Source: JAAXXJ01 sp964412455 (GTDB taxonomy: Bacteria > Nitrospirota > UBA9217). From it: a stretch of DNA of 64,000 nucleotides. The stretch covers positions 14,948-78,947 of the forward strand of contig CAYPOT010000010.1 of the NCBI GenBank assembly GCA_964412455.1, given 5' to 3'. Of the stretch, positions 55,409 through 63,906 are shown piece by piece. The first letter of the stretch is position 1, and each line of letters starts with the position of its first letter. The translations under genes and the position numbers were made by a program. The notes beneath the pieces are model-generated. The model was not told where the DNA came from. It made no database searches and worked only from the letters and a program-made list of their open reading frames with translations.

Positions 55409-55999
55409 ATGACCCTGTCCGCCGGGAACGTCCTTGCAATGGCCCTTGCGGCGGGCGTTCGCCTGTTCCAATACAGGAACAAGAGCGGATCCCGGAAAGA
55501 GGTCTACCGCGTGTCGTACGAACTTGCGGACATGGTGAAACGGTCCGGAGGCGTATTTATCGTGAACGACCATGCTGATATCGCGAAGGCGGTGGATGCC
55601 GACGGCGTCCATCTGGGACAGGATGATCTTCCCCTCCATTACGGACGTAAGATCATGGGAGGGGACAAGCTCGTCGGCATTTCCACGCACAGTGTGGAGC
55701 AGGCCAGGGAAGCCGAGTCCGCCGGCGCCGATTACATCGGATTCGGGCCTCTTTTTCCGACGACGACGAAAGAGGCAGGTCCTCACCAGGGAATTGAGAA
55801 GCTCCGGCTTGTGCGGAACGCGGTGAAGGTTCCTGTTCTCGCGATCGGGGGCATTACTCTTGATACTATCGATGAAGCAATGCGGTCCGGTGCAGACGGT
55901 GTAGCGGTCATCAAATCTGTTCTCTCCGCTCCGGACCCGGGTGCGGTCGCTCGTGATCTTATCAAAAGCATCAACTCCTACGGCCCTGCAACGAAATGA
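55409..55999 (+). CDS. thiE: thiamine-phosphate synthase
   Basis: The enzyme joins the thiazole and pyrimidine parts of thiamine. Motifs are GVRLFQYRNKSGS (usually QxRxK), FIVNDHADIAKAVDADGVHLGQ, STHSVEQAREAESAGADYIG, FGPLFPTTTKEAGPHQGI and VLAIGGITLDTI. The first canonical start is ATG 55409, but the upstream codons in frame read RGLCLILDADL, which is the first beta strand of the ThiE barrel. No ATG, GTG or TTG precedes it, so either a non-standard start is used just after the accC stop (55371) or the strand is lost. The last 4 bp overlap the longer livJ reading. Confidence 0.9.
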   Translation: MTLSAGNVLAMALAAGVRLFQYRNKSGSRKEVYRVSYELADMVKRSGGVFIVNDHADIAKAVDADGVHLGQDDLPLHYGRKIMGGDKLVGISTHSVEQAREAESAGADYIGFGPLFPTTTKEAGPHQGIEKLRLVRNAVKVPVLAIGGITLDTIDEAMRSGADGVAVIKSVLSAPDPGAVARDLIKSINSYGPATK

Positions 56000-56016
56000 T
56001 GAAAGGGGAAATAGCG

Positions 56017-57126
56017 ATGAAACGATTCGGTGCTTATCTGTCCGTGCTCGGCGCAGTTGCGGTGCTCCTGATAGCCTGCCAATCGCCGCAGCAGAACGTC
56101 ATCAGGATCGGTGCTGCGGGGCCCATGACCGGAGACCAGAGCAAGATGGGGATCGACCTCAGGAACTCCGTTGAACTGGCCGTGGCAGAATGGAACCAGC
56201 GGGGCGGCGTTCTCGGCAGGAAGATCGAAATGCTGGCGGGCGACGACGCGGCCGATCCCAAACAGGCCGTTTCCGTGGCAAACAAGTTCATCAACCGGAA
56301 GGCCGTGGCGGTTGTGGGACACTGGAACTCGAGCTGTTCGATCCCGACAGCGAAGTACTACAGCGATGCGAATATGGTCATGATCAGCCCGGCAACGACA
56401 AACCCTCAATTTACGCTCCAGGGGTTCAAAAATGTCTTTCGGGTATGCGGCACCGACGACCAGCAGGGCCGTATCGCCGCGGCGTTCGTTCTGAAGACCC
56501 TGCGCCCGAAGAGGGTTGCCGTGATCCACGACAAGACGGCCTATGGACAGGGACTCGCTGACTATTTCAAAAAGGCGATCGGGAACGGCGCTGAGGTGGT
56601 CTACGACGGAGGCCTCATTCAGCGTGATCCAGACTACAAGGCGGTGCTGACCGCCATCAAGGCAAAGAAGCCGGACGTCTATTTCTTTGGAGGGATCTAT
56701 CCTGAAGCGGGAAGGCTGGTGCGCCAGGCCAAAGAGGTCGGCCTATTCATCCCCATGATCACGGGAGATGGCGTATACGATCCGACGTTCGTCAATATCG
56801 CCGGGAAGGCCGCGGAAGGCACCTATGTGACGTTCGGGAAGGACCCCGCTGGCCTGACGACCGCGCGATCGTTCAATGAAAAATACAAGAACGTATACGG
56901 AGAACCGGGGCCCTATTCCATTTATGCCTACGATGCGGCCAATATCATCCTGACCGCGATCAAGGAGACCGGCACAACGGACGGAGCCAAGATCGCTGAA
57001 TACATAGCGAAGAAAACCTTTCAAGGAGCGTTTGGCGCTATCTCTTTTGACAAGAACGGGGACGTGACCAAGGCGCCCTACGTCGTGTGGCAGGTCAGGG
57101 ATGGGAAATTCATAGAGGTCAGATAA
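56017..57126 (+). CDS. livJ: branched-chain amino-acid-type ABC transporter binding lipoprotein
   Basis: The 369-residue protein has a signal peptide with lipobox LIAC (Cys at about residue 21), so it is anchored to the membrane. It has the periplasmic binding fold of LivJ/amide receptors: IRIGAAGPMTGDQSKMGIDL, GRKIEMLAGDDAADPKQAV, VVGHWNSSCSIP, MISPATTNPQFT, VFRVCGTDDQQG. The ATG at 56017 has GGGGAAATAG upstream. The ligand may be Leu/Ile/Val or another small molecule of the family. It is followed by livH, but no livM, livG or livF lies nearby. Confidence 0.92.
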   Translation: MKRFGAYLSVLGAVAVLLIACQSPQQNVIRIGAAGPMTGDQSKMGIDLRNSVELAVAEWNQRGGVLGRKIEMLAGDDAADPKQAVSVANKFINRKAVAVVGHWNSSCSIPTAKYYSDANMVMISPATTNPQFTLQGFKNVFRVCGTDDQQGRIAAAFVLKTLRPKRVAVIHDKTAYGQGLADYFKKAIGNGAEVVYDGGLIQRDPDYKAVLTAIKAKKPDVYFFGGIYPEAGRLVRQAKEVGLFIPMITGDGVYDPTFVNIAGKAAEGTYVTFGKDPAGLTTARSFNEKYKNVYGEPGPYSIYAYDAANIILTAIKETGTTDGAKIAEYIAKKTFQGAFGAISFDKNGDVTKAPYVVWQVRDGKFIEVR

Positions 57127-57142
57127 TAGCGAACGCTCTCCC

Positions 57143-58045
57143 ATGTTTGCCCAACAACTCATAAATGGCCTTGCTCTCGGCGCGGTGTATGCACTGATCG
57201 CGCTGGGATATACCATGGTCTACGGCATTCTCCACCTTATCAACTTCGCCCATGGCGAGGTTTATATGCTGGGCGCATATCTCGGAATTATCGTCATGGG
57301 CGTTTTTACGCTGGCGGGACTTCCGGTCTACAGTTTGTCTCTTACCCTGTTCCTCACCATCCTGATCTCGATGGCGTTCTGCGCATGTTACGGAGCAGTC
57401 ATCGAACGTTTCGCCTATCGCCCGCTCCGCACGGCGACAAAACTGGCGCCGCTTATCAGCGCGGTGGGCGTTTCCATCATTCTGCAAAACGTCGTGATGC
57501 TCACTCAGGGATCGGAATACAAAAACCTCCCGCCGCTTCTGCCCTCGGAAGGTTTTGACTTTTTCGGGGCCAATGTGTCGCCCATGCAGGCCTTCATCCT
57601 GAGCGCTTCCATCGCGCTCATGCTTATCCTGCATTTCTTTGTGGCAAAAACGCGGCTTGGGAAGGCAATGCGCGCGACATCCCAGGACCGCGTCATGGCG
57701 GGACTCCTGGGGATCAATATCAACCAGGTCATTTCCATCACCTTCATGATCGGCTCTTCCCTTGCAGCCGCTGCAGGCGTCATGGTGACGCTCTATTACG
57801 GCGTGGTGCACTTCTTCATGGGTTATCTGGCGGGGATCAAGGCTTTTACCGCCGCGGTCCTCGGCGGGATCGGCAGCATCCCCGGCGCCATGCTCGGTGG
57901 TTTTATGCTGGGGCTGATCGAGAACTTCGGGGCAAGCTACATATCCAGCGTGTATAAGGACGCATTCGCATTCCTGGTGCTTATTATCACGCTGATCCTG
58001 AGGCCATCCGGCCTTCTCGGACAGAAGGCGATCGATAAGGTGTAA
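57143..58045 (+). CDS. livH: branched-chain amino-acid-type ABC permease LivH
   Basis: The 300-residue permease has about eight membrane helices and the LivH signatures QQLINGLALGAVYALIALGYTM, INFAHGEVYMLGAYLG, RATSQDRVMAGLLGININQ and TAAVLGGIGSIPGAMLGG. It lies 16 bp after livJ. The remaining components (LivM permease and the LivG/LivF ATPases) are absent downstream, where a patatin gene on the other strand ends at 58175, so they must be elsewhere if the transporter is complete. Confidence 0.94.
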   Translation: MFAQQLINGLALGAVYALIALGYTMVYGILHLINFAHGEVYMLGAYLGIIVMGVFTLAGLPVYSLSLTLFLTILISMAFCACYGAVIERFAYRPLRTATKLAPLISAVGVSIILQNVVMLTQGSEYKNLPPLLPSEGFDFFGANVSPMQAFILSASIALMLILHFFVAKTRLGKAMRATSQDRVMAGLLGININQVISITFMIGSSLAAAAGVMVTLYYGVVHFFMGYLAGIKAFTAAVLGGIGSIPGAMLGGFMLGLIENFGASYISSVYKDAFAFLVLIITLILRPSGLLGQKAIDKV

Positions 58046-58174
58046 CAATTGACCTTTAAAAGGCCTGTCGGACACTGACAAAACTAAAGCAGCATGGCCT
58101 GCAATGAGGCCGCCCGGAAGGTTGTTATGGTCTTTACCGGCCATCGGGCGTTCAAACACTGATCGCTGACTTTA

Positions 58175-58963
58175 TCATGTTCGTGCCAGCGTATTCCGTA
58201 TTTCGGTGAGCTTTTCTTCCGCCGCCTTCCTTCCACGACGGAGCAGCTCCCGCGCTTTCGATAGATCGTAGAGGCTGATGCCCTTTGTGTTCACCTGAAT
58301 GACCACATCCGCCAGTTTTTCCTCCTCCCGCGCATTCCGCGTGGCCCAGAGTACGGACAGATGCACGGCGATCTTGATGAAAATGTCGTATTCTTTCGGT
58401 TCACTGGCTTTGTAGTTCACATTGACAGCGACGACGCGCTTCACGCCCAGATCTTCCCGGACCGCGCGTACCGGCACCTGACTGGCAACACCGCCATCTA
58501 TCAGGTATTTCCTGTTTATTTCCGTGGGAGTAAATATGACGGGAAGGCTGCAACTGGCCTGAACCGCACGGGAAATCGAGCCCGTGGTGAGGACGACCTT
58601 TTCAGCGGTAGCGAGGTCCGTGGCGACTGCTGCAAATGGGATCGGCAGTGAGGAGAAACTATGGACCGGCAGGATATCCTCCATGAACCGGAAGATACCT
58701 TCGCTGGAAATAAGCCCCTGTTTCGGGATGGTGGGCCTGAAGATATCCTTCCATTTTGCGCTCAGGAGTATCCGTTTTATTTCAGGAAGGGGCATACCTG
58801 CGGCATAGAGGGAGCCAACGATGCTGCCGGCGCTTGTACCGGCTATCGCCTCAATCGGGATCCCTTCGTCTTCAAGGACCTCAAGGACCGCGATATGTGC
58901 TATGCCGCGTGCAGCGCCGCCGGAAAGGGCAAGGCCGATGGAGGGGGGAGCATGTGGAACCAT
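58175..58963 (-). CDS. patatin-like phospholipase (RssA-type)
   Basis: The 262-residue cytoplasmic acyl hydrolase has oxyanion loop ALSGGAARGIAHIAVLEVLE, nucleophile GTSAGSIVG (Ser of GxSxG) and catalytic Asp in LIDGGVASQVPV. Length and motif spacing fit the RssA/YlbK group. ATG 58963 is chosen because the family begins here; a longer open reading to 59149 would overlap the next gene and has no family resemblance. The C-terminal 60 residues form a charged helix. Substrate unknown. Confidence 0.92.
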   Translation of the reverse strand: MVPHAPPSIGLALSGGAARGIAHIAVLEVLEDEGIPIEAIAGTSAGSIVGSLYAAGMPLPEIKRILLSAKWKDIFRPTIPKQGLISSEGIFRFMEDILPVHSFSSLPIPFAAVATDLATAEKVVLTTGSISRAVQASCSLPVIFTPTEINRKYLIDGGVASQVPVRAVREDLGVKRVVAVNVNYKASEPKEYDIFIKIAVHLSVLWATRNAREEEKLADVVIQVNTKGISLYDLSKARELLRRGRKAAEEKLTEIRNTLART

Positions 58964-59003
58964 ACTATGACCACGACCGTCAAGTACCGTCGAAGCGTTA
59001 AGG

Positions 59004-59606
59004 TCATTTCGGTGAGAACTTATTGACGGCGTCCTTGGTATGGGATGCCAGGTCCTCGAACGCGTAGAGGATGCAAAGATAGTGGGAAGAAGCCTTCGGA
59101 GAACACTCCCCGGCAACCAGGCGGTCCTCGTGGGCCGTGGAGAATTCATTGGACATGCGGATCATCTCGTCGCTTACGTGTTTGACGGTCTCCCTGCTAG
59201 CGGTGGATCCGGTCACTATCGATTCGCTTGCCTTTTTCAGCACTTCCTTGCCTTTTGTGATCAACCTGCTGGTTTCCAGAATGGCCTTGTCGCTGAAGAG
59301 CAGGCCGTCCTTGATCTTGACCCGGATATTATCCACAATGCGCTCGATGCTGACCGCGATCTTCTCGATGTGCACGGGAACGGACAGGATGGCGCGGGCT
59401 TCCTCGTCGGCCGCGGCCATGATGGCGAGCTTCTCGGTAAGGGCGTCTTCCTGACCCTTGATCTCCTTCGCCAGGGACACGGTCTGGTCCAGGGCAGCGG
59501 TCTTGTTCTTCATGAAGGCGTCCTCGGTAAGCTCAAGCATCTGCTCCGCTTTGTGGATCAGCAGATAGATGTCCTTTTTGATGTTCTTCATGGTCTGGTC
59601 AGACAT
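59004..59606 (-). CDS. PhoU-like/DUF47-like helical protein
   Basis: The 200-residue product is all-helical: MKNIKKDIYLLIHKAEQMLE, IEKIAVSIERIVDNIRVKI, ISDEMIRMSNE-like VSDEMIRMSNEFSTA and a final helix with SHYLCILYAFEDLASHT. The pattern recalls PhoU domains, which regulate phosphate or cation transport, but acidic metal-binding ExxxD repeats are weak. It lies 40 bp upstream of the patatin gene on the same strand, and divergent from the CBS/MgtE_N gene. A regulatory role for transport is an inference. Confidence 0.65.
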   Translation of the reverse strand: MSDQTMKNIKKDIYLLIHKAEQMLELTEDAFMKNKTAALDQTVSLAKEIKGQEDALTEKLAIMAAADEEARAILSVPVHIEKIAVSIERIVDNIRVKIKDGLLFSDKAILETSRLITKGKEVLKKASESIVTGSTASRETVKHVSDEMIRMSNEFSTAHEDRLVAGECSPKASSHYLCILYAFEDLASHTKDAVNKFSPK

Positions 59607-59820
59607 GGTATATGACTCCTTTTCCTGAACGGGTTATCATGCATGTGTATGCCGAAAAAATATAGCAGAAACAACGTCATCTATCACGTAAAATAAATTT
59701 ATAATGATATTTTAAGGATTTATAGAAGGTGCTTTGCGGCACTGGTCACGCCGGGGGCAGGTCCTCGTTCCCGACACGCCTGTTACTACCTAAGTGTATC
59801 ACAAATGACCGGGTTTTTCC

Positions 59821-59848
59821 TTGACTTGGACCTGACCGCTGGTATAAT
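59821..59848 (+). promoter_or_regulatory. sigma-70 promoter for the MgtE_N/CBS gene
   Basis: TTGACT (59821-59826), a 16-nt spacer and a perfect TATAAT (59843-59848). The predicted start of transcription near 59855 leaves a leader of about 35 nt, too short for an M-box-type riboswitch. Confidence 0.7.
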
Positions 59849-59890
59849 CAGCGCGATGCTAACAACCTAATGCCCGACCCGGAGCGCTGC

Positions 59891-61156
59891 ATGCCCTTTT
59901 TCGCCGGAGATATCTTTATCAGCGATGTGTTCAAAAAGCCGGTCCTTGACCGGTCAGGCGAGGAGATCGGCAGGCTCAAGGATATCACGGTCGGTCAAGG
60001 CGATCCTTTTCCCGCGGTCATGAGCCTGGTGGTCGCCTCCGGCAGGCAGACCTTCCTTCTTTCCTGGAACATCGTCAATCTTTTCAACAAACGCGTTATG
60101 TCGGTAAACGTGCTGCGGAAAGACCTGCATCCCGCAGAGTTGTCGCCGTCGGATGTCCTCGTCTGCCGTGACATACTGGACAAACAGATCGTGGACATCA
60201 ACGGCGCAAAGCTCGTGCGTGTGAACGATCTCAAACTCGGCGATGTTACCGGAAAAATGTGCCTCATCGCGGTGGATATCGGGCTCCGGGGAATTCTCCG
60301 GCGGCTCGGCATCGAGTTCCAGGGCGAGAGGTTCCTTTCCCTGTTCAGGTATCGCCTCCCGACCACCCTGATCGGATGGCATTATCTGCAGCCCGTCGAG
60401 CCCAAGCTGAACAAGCTGATCCTGACCATATCGCGCCACAAGGTATCGAAGCTGCATCCTGCCGACCTTGCTGAGATCATCAGCGAGTTCTCCCAGAAGG
60501 AACGGACCGCGATCTTCGGCACGCTGGACGTGAAGACCGCGGCCGAGGCGCTGCACGAGCTGGAGACCAGCATCCAGGCTGACATCCTCGATGAAATGTC
60601 CAAGGAAAAGGCCTCCGATATACTCGGGCAGATGCCGCCTGATGAGGCGGCGGACGTCCTCGGCGAATTGCCTGAGGATAAGGCGAAGGAACTCATCAGT
60701 CTCATGAGAAAGGACGAGGCCCGGGACGTACAGGAGCTCCTTGAGCACGAAGAGGACACCGCCGGCGGCATCATGACCACGGAGTACTTGGCGTTCCCGC
60801 CCGCAATGACCGTCGAAGAGGCGATCCGGGAGCTTCGCCTTGAGGCGCCGGACGTTGAGACCGTGTATTACCTGTACATCGTCGATGATCACGAGCGGCT
60901 TGTGGGGGTGGTGACGCTCAAGGACCTGATCCTTGCGAGGCCGGAGACCAGGATCCAGGACATTATGAAGACACCGGTAAAGACCGTTTCCCTAGAAACG
61001 GAGCAGAAGGACGTAGCCGAGTTCGTCTCGAAATACAATCTTCTTGCTGCTCCGGTGGTTGACGATGACATGGTCTTGCGGGGAATTGTCACGGTTGACG
61101 ACGTGGTGGATTTTCTCCTGCCGCCAGCGTCGAGAAAGCGAAGAAGAAGAATGTAA
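59891..61156 (+). CDS. PRC-barrel, MgtE_N and CBS-domain protein without transport domain
   Basis: The 421-residue cytoplasmic protein contains two PRC-barrel-like parts (about 1-75 and 80-165; KPVLDRSGEEIGRLKDI), an MgtE N-terminal domain with superhelical repeats (about 185-290; LHPADLAEIISEF, DILGQMPPDEAADVLGEL, GIMTTEYLAFP) and two CBS motifs (about 295-415). This is the complete magnesium-sensing half of MgtE, but the membrane channel is missing and replaced by a basic tail (RKRRRRM). ATG 59891 has GGAG 6 nt upstream; ATG 59870 is an alternative. The next gene encodes an Nramp-like transporter. Confidence 0.92.
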   Translation: MPFFAGDIFISDVFKKPVLDRSGEEIGRLKDITVGQGDPFPAVMSLVVASGRQTFLLSWNIVNLFNKRVMSVNVLRKDLHPAELSPSDVLVCRDILDKQIVDINGAKLVRVNDLKLGDVTGKMCLIAVDIGLRGILRRLGIEFQGERFLSLFRYRLPTTLIGWHYLQPVEPKLNKLILTISRHKVSKLHPADLAEIISEFSQKERTAIFGTLDVKTAAEALHELETSIQADILDEMSKEKASDILGQMPPDEAADVLGELPEDKAKELISLMRKDEARDVQELLEHEEDTAGGIMTTEYLAFPPAMTVEEAIRELRLEAPDVETVYYLYIVDDHERLVGVVTLKDLILARPETRIQDIMKTPVKTVSLETEQKDVAEFVSKYNLLAAPVVDDDMVLRGIVTVDDVVDFLLPPASRKRRRRM

Positions 61157-61299
61157 GTACCTGTACCGCGGACCCTGCAAACAACAGGTCACCCAAATGC
61201 AAGCCCCGAGAGGTCCGCGAGAACGGCTCTTTTGTCTATCCCGCGCCGGTGGAAAAAATTCCAAAACGTTTTCAGCAGTCTGGATAACGGTAGCACGGC

Positions 61300-62559
61300 A
61301 TGAGAATACGTGAACGTATAAAGAACTATTTTGAGAACAACCGGCTCCTGGTGATCCTGTCCGTGATCGGACCCGGACTCATCGCCGGGAATGCGGGCAA
61401 TGACGCGGGCGGTATCGCAACGTACTCCATCGTCGGCGCACGTGAAGGCTACGGGCTGCTCTGGGCGCTCATCCTGAACACGGTGGCGCTTGCCGTGATC
61501 CAGGAGATGTCCGCCCGCATGGGGGTGGTGACCGGCAAGGGATTCGCGGACCTGGTGCGGGAACAGTTCGGTGTCAAAGTGACCCTGGCGGTCATGGCGC
61601 TCTTCGTGTTCGCGAATCTCACGGTCACCATCGCCGAGTTCGCCGGCATCGCCGCGAGCATGGAGTTGTTCGGCGTCAGCAAGTATCTGTCCGTGCCGGT
61701 GGCGGCGTTACTCGTCTGGTTCGCGGTCGTGAAGGGGAACTTCAAGCAGGTGGAGCGGTTCCTCCTGGCCATCAGCCTGATCTATTTTACCTATGTGATC
61801 TCCGGCTTCATGGCGAACCCCCCGTGGGAGCGGGTGGCCCGGGAGATCGCGCTTCCCCGGGTGCGGCTGGACCCTGAATATATTCTGCTCTTCATCACCA
61901 TGGTGGGAACGACCATTACTCCCTACATGCAGTTCTATCTCCAATCCGCGGTCGTGGACAAAGGCATCCGCATCGAGGAGTACCGCTACGCCCGGTACGA
62001 CGTCTACGCGGGCGCGTTCATGACGGGCCTCATCGCTTTTTTCATCATTCTGGCGACAGGAACGATCCTCCATCCCGCCGGCGTGATCGTGGATTCAGCG
62101 GAACATGCGGCGCAGGCGCTCCAGCCGTTGGCGGGCGAGTTCGCCTCCCACCTCTTCGCCATCGGCCTCCTGAACGCATCGTTCCTGGCGGCGTTCGTGC
62201 TTCCCCTGGCAACGGCGTACGGACTGTCGGAGGCCTTCGGCTGGGAGTCGGGGATCAATAAATCGTTTCGGGAAGCGCCGCAGTTCCTGGGGTTCTACAC
62301 GGCGTTCATCGTGATCGGGGCGGGGGTGATCATGCTGCCGCGTGCGCCGCTCATCAAGATCATGTTCCTTTCGCAGACCGTCAACGGCATTCTTCTGCCG
62401 TTCGTGCTGGTGATCATGCTCAGGCTCGTTAATGACCGGACGATCATGGGCGAGTATGTCAATTCAGGCAAGATGAACGTGATAACCTGGGTGACCGTTG
62501 TGATCCTGATCCTGCTCACAATCCTGCTGCTCGTGACGAGTTTTGTGTATACGTTCTAG
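61300..62559 (+). CDS. Nramp-like divalent metal transporter with altered ion site
   Basis: The 419-residue membrane protein has about eleven helices and the Nramp helix-1 signature GPGLIAG...DAGGIATYS. The metal-binding DPGN of classical Mn/Fe Nramps reads DAGG (residues 35-38), so the Asp is kept and the Asn lost. Helix 6 (LLNASFLAAFVLPLATAYG) lacks the Met that favours soft metals. Loss of this Met is known from Nramp-related magnesium transporters. The preceding gene encodes the MgtE-type magnesium sensor, so a Mg2+ function is a reasonable inference, but not shown. Confidence 0.88.
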   Translation: MRIRERIKNYFENNRLLVILSVIGPGLIAGNAGNDAGGIATYSIVGAREGYGLLWALILNTVALAVIQEMSARMGVVTGKGFADLVREQFGVKVTLAVMALFVFANLTVTIAEFAGIAASMELFGVSKYLSVPVAALLVWFAVVKGNFKQVERFLLAISLIYFTYVISGFMANPPWERVAREIALPRVRLDPEYILLFITMVGTTITPYMQFYLQSAVVDKGIRIEEYRYARYDVYAGAFMTGLIAFFIILATGTILHPAGVIVDSAEHAAQALQPLAGEFASHLFAIGLLNASFLAAFVLPLATAYGLSEAFGWESGINKSFREAPQFLGFYTAFIVIGAGVIMLPRAPLIKIMFLSQTVNGILLPFVLVIMLRLVNDRTIMGEYVNSGKMNVITWVTVVILILLTILLLVTSFVYTF

Positions 62560-62578
62560 TCAGGAGGGCTGATACTCT

Positions 62579-63262
62579 TTATGCATAGGGTATCGGGTCC
62601 TTTACTCCCGCCTCCCGGAACCCTTTCAAACGCAACGCGCAGCTTTCGCACCTGCCGCAGGCACGCTCGCTGTTCTGGTAACAGCTCCACGTAAGGTGGA
62701 GCGGCGCACCGAGTTCAGCGCCTTTCTTTACGATAGCGGATTTATTCATATGGATGAGCGGAGTGATGATCTCGACGCGTGTCTCCGGCCGCGTGCCCGT
62801 CTCGATGACCTTGTTGAAGGCCTGGTAAAAGACCTCACGGCAGTCGGGATAGCCGGAGCTATCCTCCTCCACGGCACCGATGTAGATCTTGTTCGCAGCG
62901 ATGACTTCAGCCCAGGATACGGCAATGGCGAGGAGATGGGCGTTACGGAAGGGGACGTAGGTGCACGGGATGCTTGAAGTGCGGAGTGTGGAGTGCGGAG
63001 TGCGGAGTTCTGGAACAGGAATACTGGTATCCGTAAGGGCCGATCCGCCGATTACTTTCAGATGCTCGATGCTCACTACTAACCGCTTTTCCGCCTGGTA
63101 ATGGTCCGCAAGCTCATGGAAAGCCCGGAGTTCCCGCGCCTCGGTCCTTTGGCCGTAATTCACGTGCAGAAATGCCATGCGGTATTGTTCATTCGCCATG
63201 GCTGCCGTGACACAACTGTCCATTCCGCCGCTCACGAGCACGACGGCAAGTTCATTTTTCAT
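62579..63262 (-). CDS. queC: 7-cyano-7-deazaguanine synthase with a repeat-encoded loop
   Basis: The 227-residue enzyme makes preQ0 for queuosine. The ATP-pyrophosphatase loop is VLVSGGMDSCVTAAMA; other landmarks are HVNYGQRTEARELRAF, YVPFRNAHLLAIA and the zinc site CYQNSERACGRCESCALRLKGF. Between VPE and IPCTYVPFRN, a variable loop in QueC, the residues LRTPHSTLRTSS are encoded by a 7-bp tandem repeat (62978-63012), which appears to have been inserted in frame. All catalytic and metal-binding residues are present, so the enzyme should still work. Confidence 0.95.
   Translation of the reverse strand: MKNELAVVLVSGGMDSCVTAAMANEQYRMAFLHVNYGQRTEARELRAFHELADHYQAEKRLVVSIEHLKVIGGSALTDTSIPVPELRTPHSTLRTSSIPCTYVPFRNAHLLAIAVSWAEVIAANKIYIGAVEEDSSGYPDCREVFYQAFNKVIETGTRPETRVEIITPLIHMNKSAIVKKGAELGAPLHLTWSCYQNSERACGRCESCALRLKGFREAGVKDPIPYA
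62978..63012. repeat. 7-bp tandem repeat inside queC
   Basis: Four consecutive units AGTGCGG, AGTGTGG, AGTGCGG, AGTGCGG (62978-63005) are followed by a degenerate AGTTCTGG. They encode part of a surface loop of QueC. Similar AGTGCGG words are common intergenic repeats in environmental genomes. Confidence 0.85.
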
Positions 63263-63386
63263 GGGTCAGTCTACCAAGATTATCGTTCAATTTCCAGATA
63301 TTTGAAGGGTGCGACAAAAAAAACCCGGCCGGAACAGCAGGGGGAGGGCCGGGGACGGAAGGAGCTATTCGGTATCAATGCAGACG

Positions 63387-63524
63387 CTAATGGGCGCCGT
63401 GGATGAGCATGGGCAGGCAGCGGGTGCAGACGATCTTCTCCTTGCCCTCGTTGTAGCAGGGGAGATAGGTCTTTTCCTTATCCTCGGAGCCGCACACGAA
63501 GCATTTGATCTCTTGGTCCGCCAT
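63387..63524 (-). CDS. 45-residue Cys-rich (zinc-ribbon-like) protein
   Basis: The tiny product has two CxxC pairs: CFVCGSEDKEK near the start and CTRCLPMLIHGAH at the end, with a further Cys in LPCYNEGKEK. The spacing fits a small zinc ribbon or metal site. GGAGGG lies 6 nt upstream of the ATG at 63524, which follows the DUF1858 stop after a single base, so the two genes are coupled. Function unknown; shared control with DUF1858 behind FNR-like sites suggests an anaerobic role. Confidence 0.8.
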   Translation of the reverse strand: MADQEIKCFVCGSEDKEKTYLPCYNEGKEKIVCTRCLPMLIHGAH

Positions 63525-63525
63525 G

Positions 63526-63741
63526 TTAGCCCTCCTGCGCCGCGTTGATCTCGGCGACGATCTTGTCCGGATCGAGATTGTGCATCATGGCGCCGAAGGA
63601 GATCGATTCCACGTTGATGCCGGGGCAGGTAAAGCATCCGTTGCCGAAGTGTTTCTCGATGACGGCCCGCGCGCCGTGCACGTTCTTGATAGCATCGCCG
63701 ATGAGGGTATCTTTGGTCACTTTCTTTTTCTCTGCAAGCAT
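63526..63741 (-). CDS. DUF1858-domain protein
   Basis: The 71-residue product matches DUF1858: VTKDTLIGDAIKNVHGARAV, IEKHFGNGCFTCPGINVESI, SFGAMMHNLDPDKIVAEIN. The conserved CFTCPG suggests a redox or metal role; DUF1858 domains often accompany hybrid-cluster or anaerobic metabolism genes. AAGGAGG precedes the ATG at 63741. It is first in an operon with the small Cys-rich gene, behind a promoter with an FNR-like palindrome. Confidence 0.9.
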   Translation of the reverse strand: MLAEKKKVTKDTLIGDAIKNVHGARAVIEKHFGNGCFTCPGINVESISFGAMMHNLDPDKIVAEINAAQEG

Positions 63742-63770
63742 GGCAGCCTCCTTGAACTGAATATGATCAC

Positions 63771-63812
63771 ATGATACCAGATTCGACGGGGATTGCTATG
63801 ACCTAAATCATA
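63771..63812 (-). promoter_or_regulatory. leftward promoter with FNR/CRP-family-like palindrome
   Basis: TATGACCTAAATCATA (63797-63812) is a TATGAC-N4-(G/A)TCATA palindrome. On the minus strand it is followed after 20 nt by TATCAT (63776-63771), a -10 box, which puts the palindrome centre near -40.5. That is the spacing of class II activator sites. It would drive DUF1858 and the Cys-rich gene. Confidence 0.6.
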
Positions 63813-63863
63813 CAGAAGAGGCCCGCAGGCGCGGGGGCAGGTGGAATAATTCGGCAGGACGTT

Positions 63864-63906
63864 TATGACCTGAGTCATAGAAGTCCGGTCGGCCCTCTGG
63901 TATACT
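63864..63906 (+). promoter_or_regulatory. rightward promoter with FNR/CRP-family-like palindrome
   Basis: TATGACCTGAGTCATA (63864-63879) is a perfect TATGAC-N4-GTCATA palindrome. TATACT (63901-63906) follows after 21 nt, placing the palindrome centre at about -41.5. It would drive a gene to the right of the window. Confidence 0.6.

Noticed and set aside
59849..59890. Magnesium riboswitch before the MgtE_N gene
   Set aside because: The predicted leader is only about 35 nt, too short for known magnesium aptamers.
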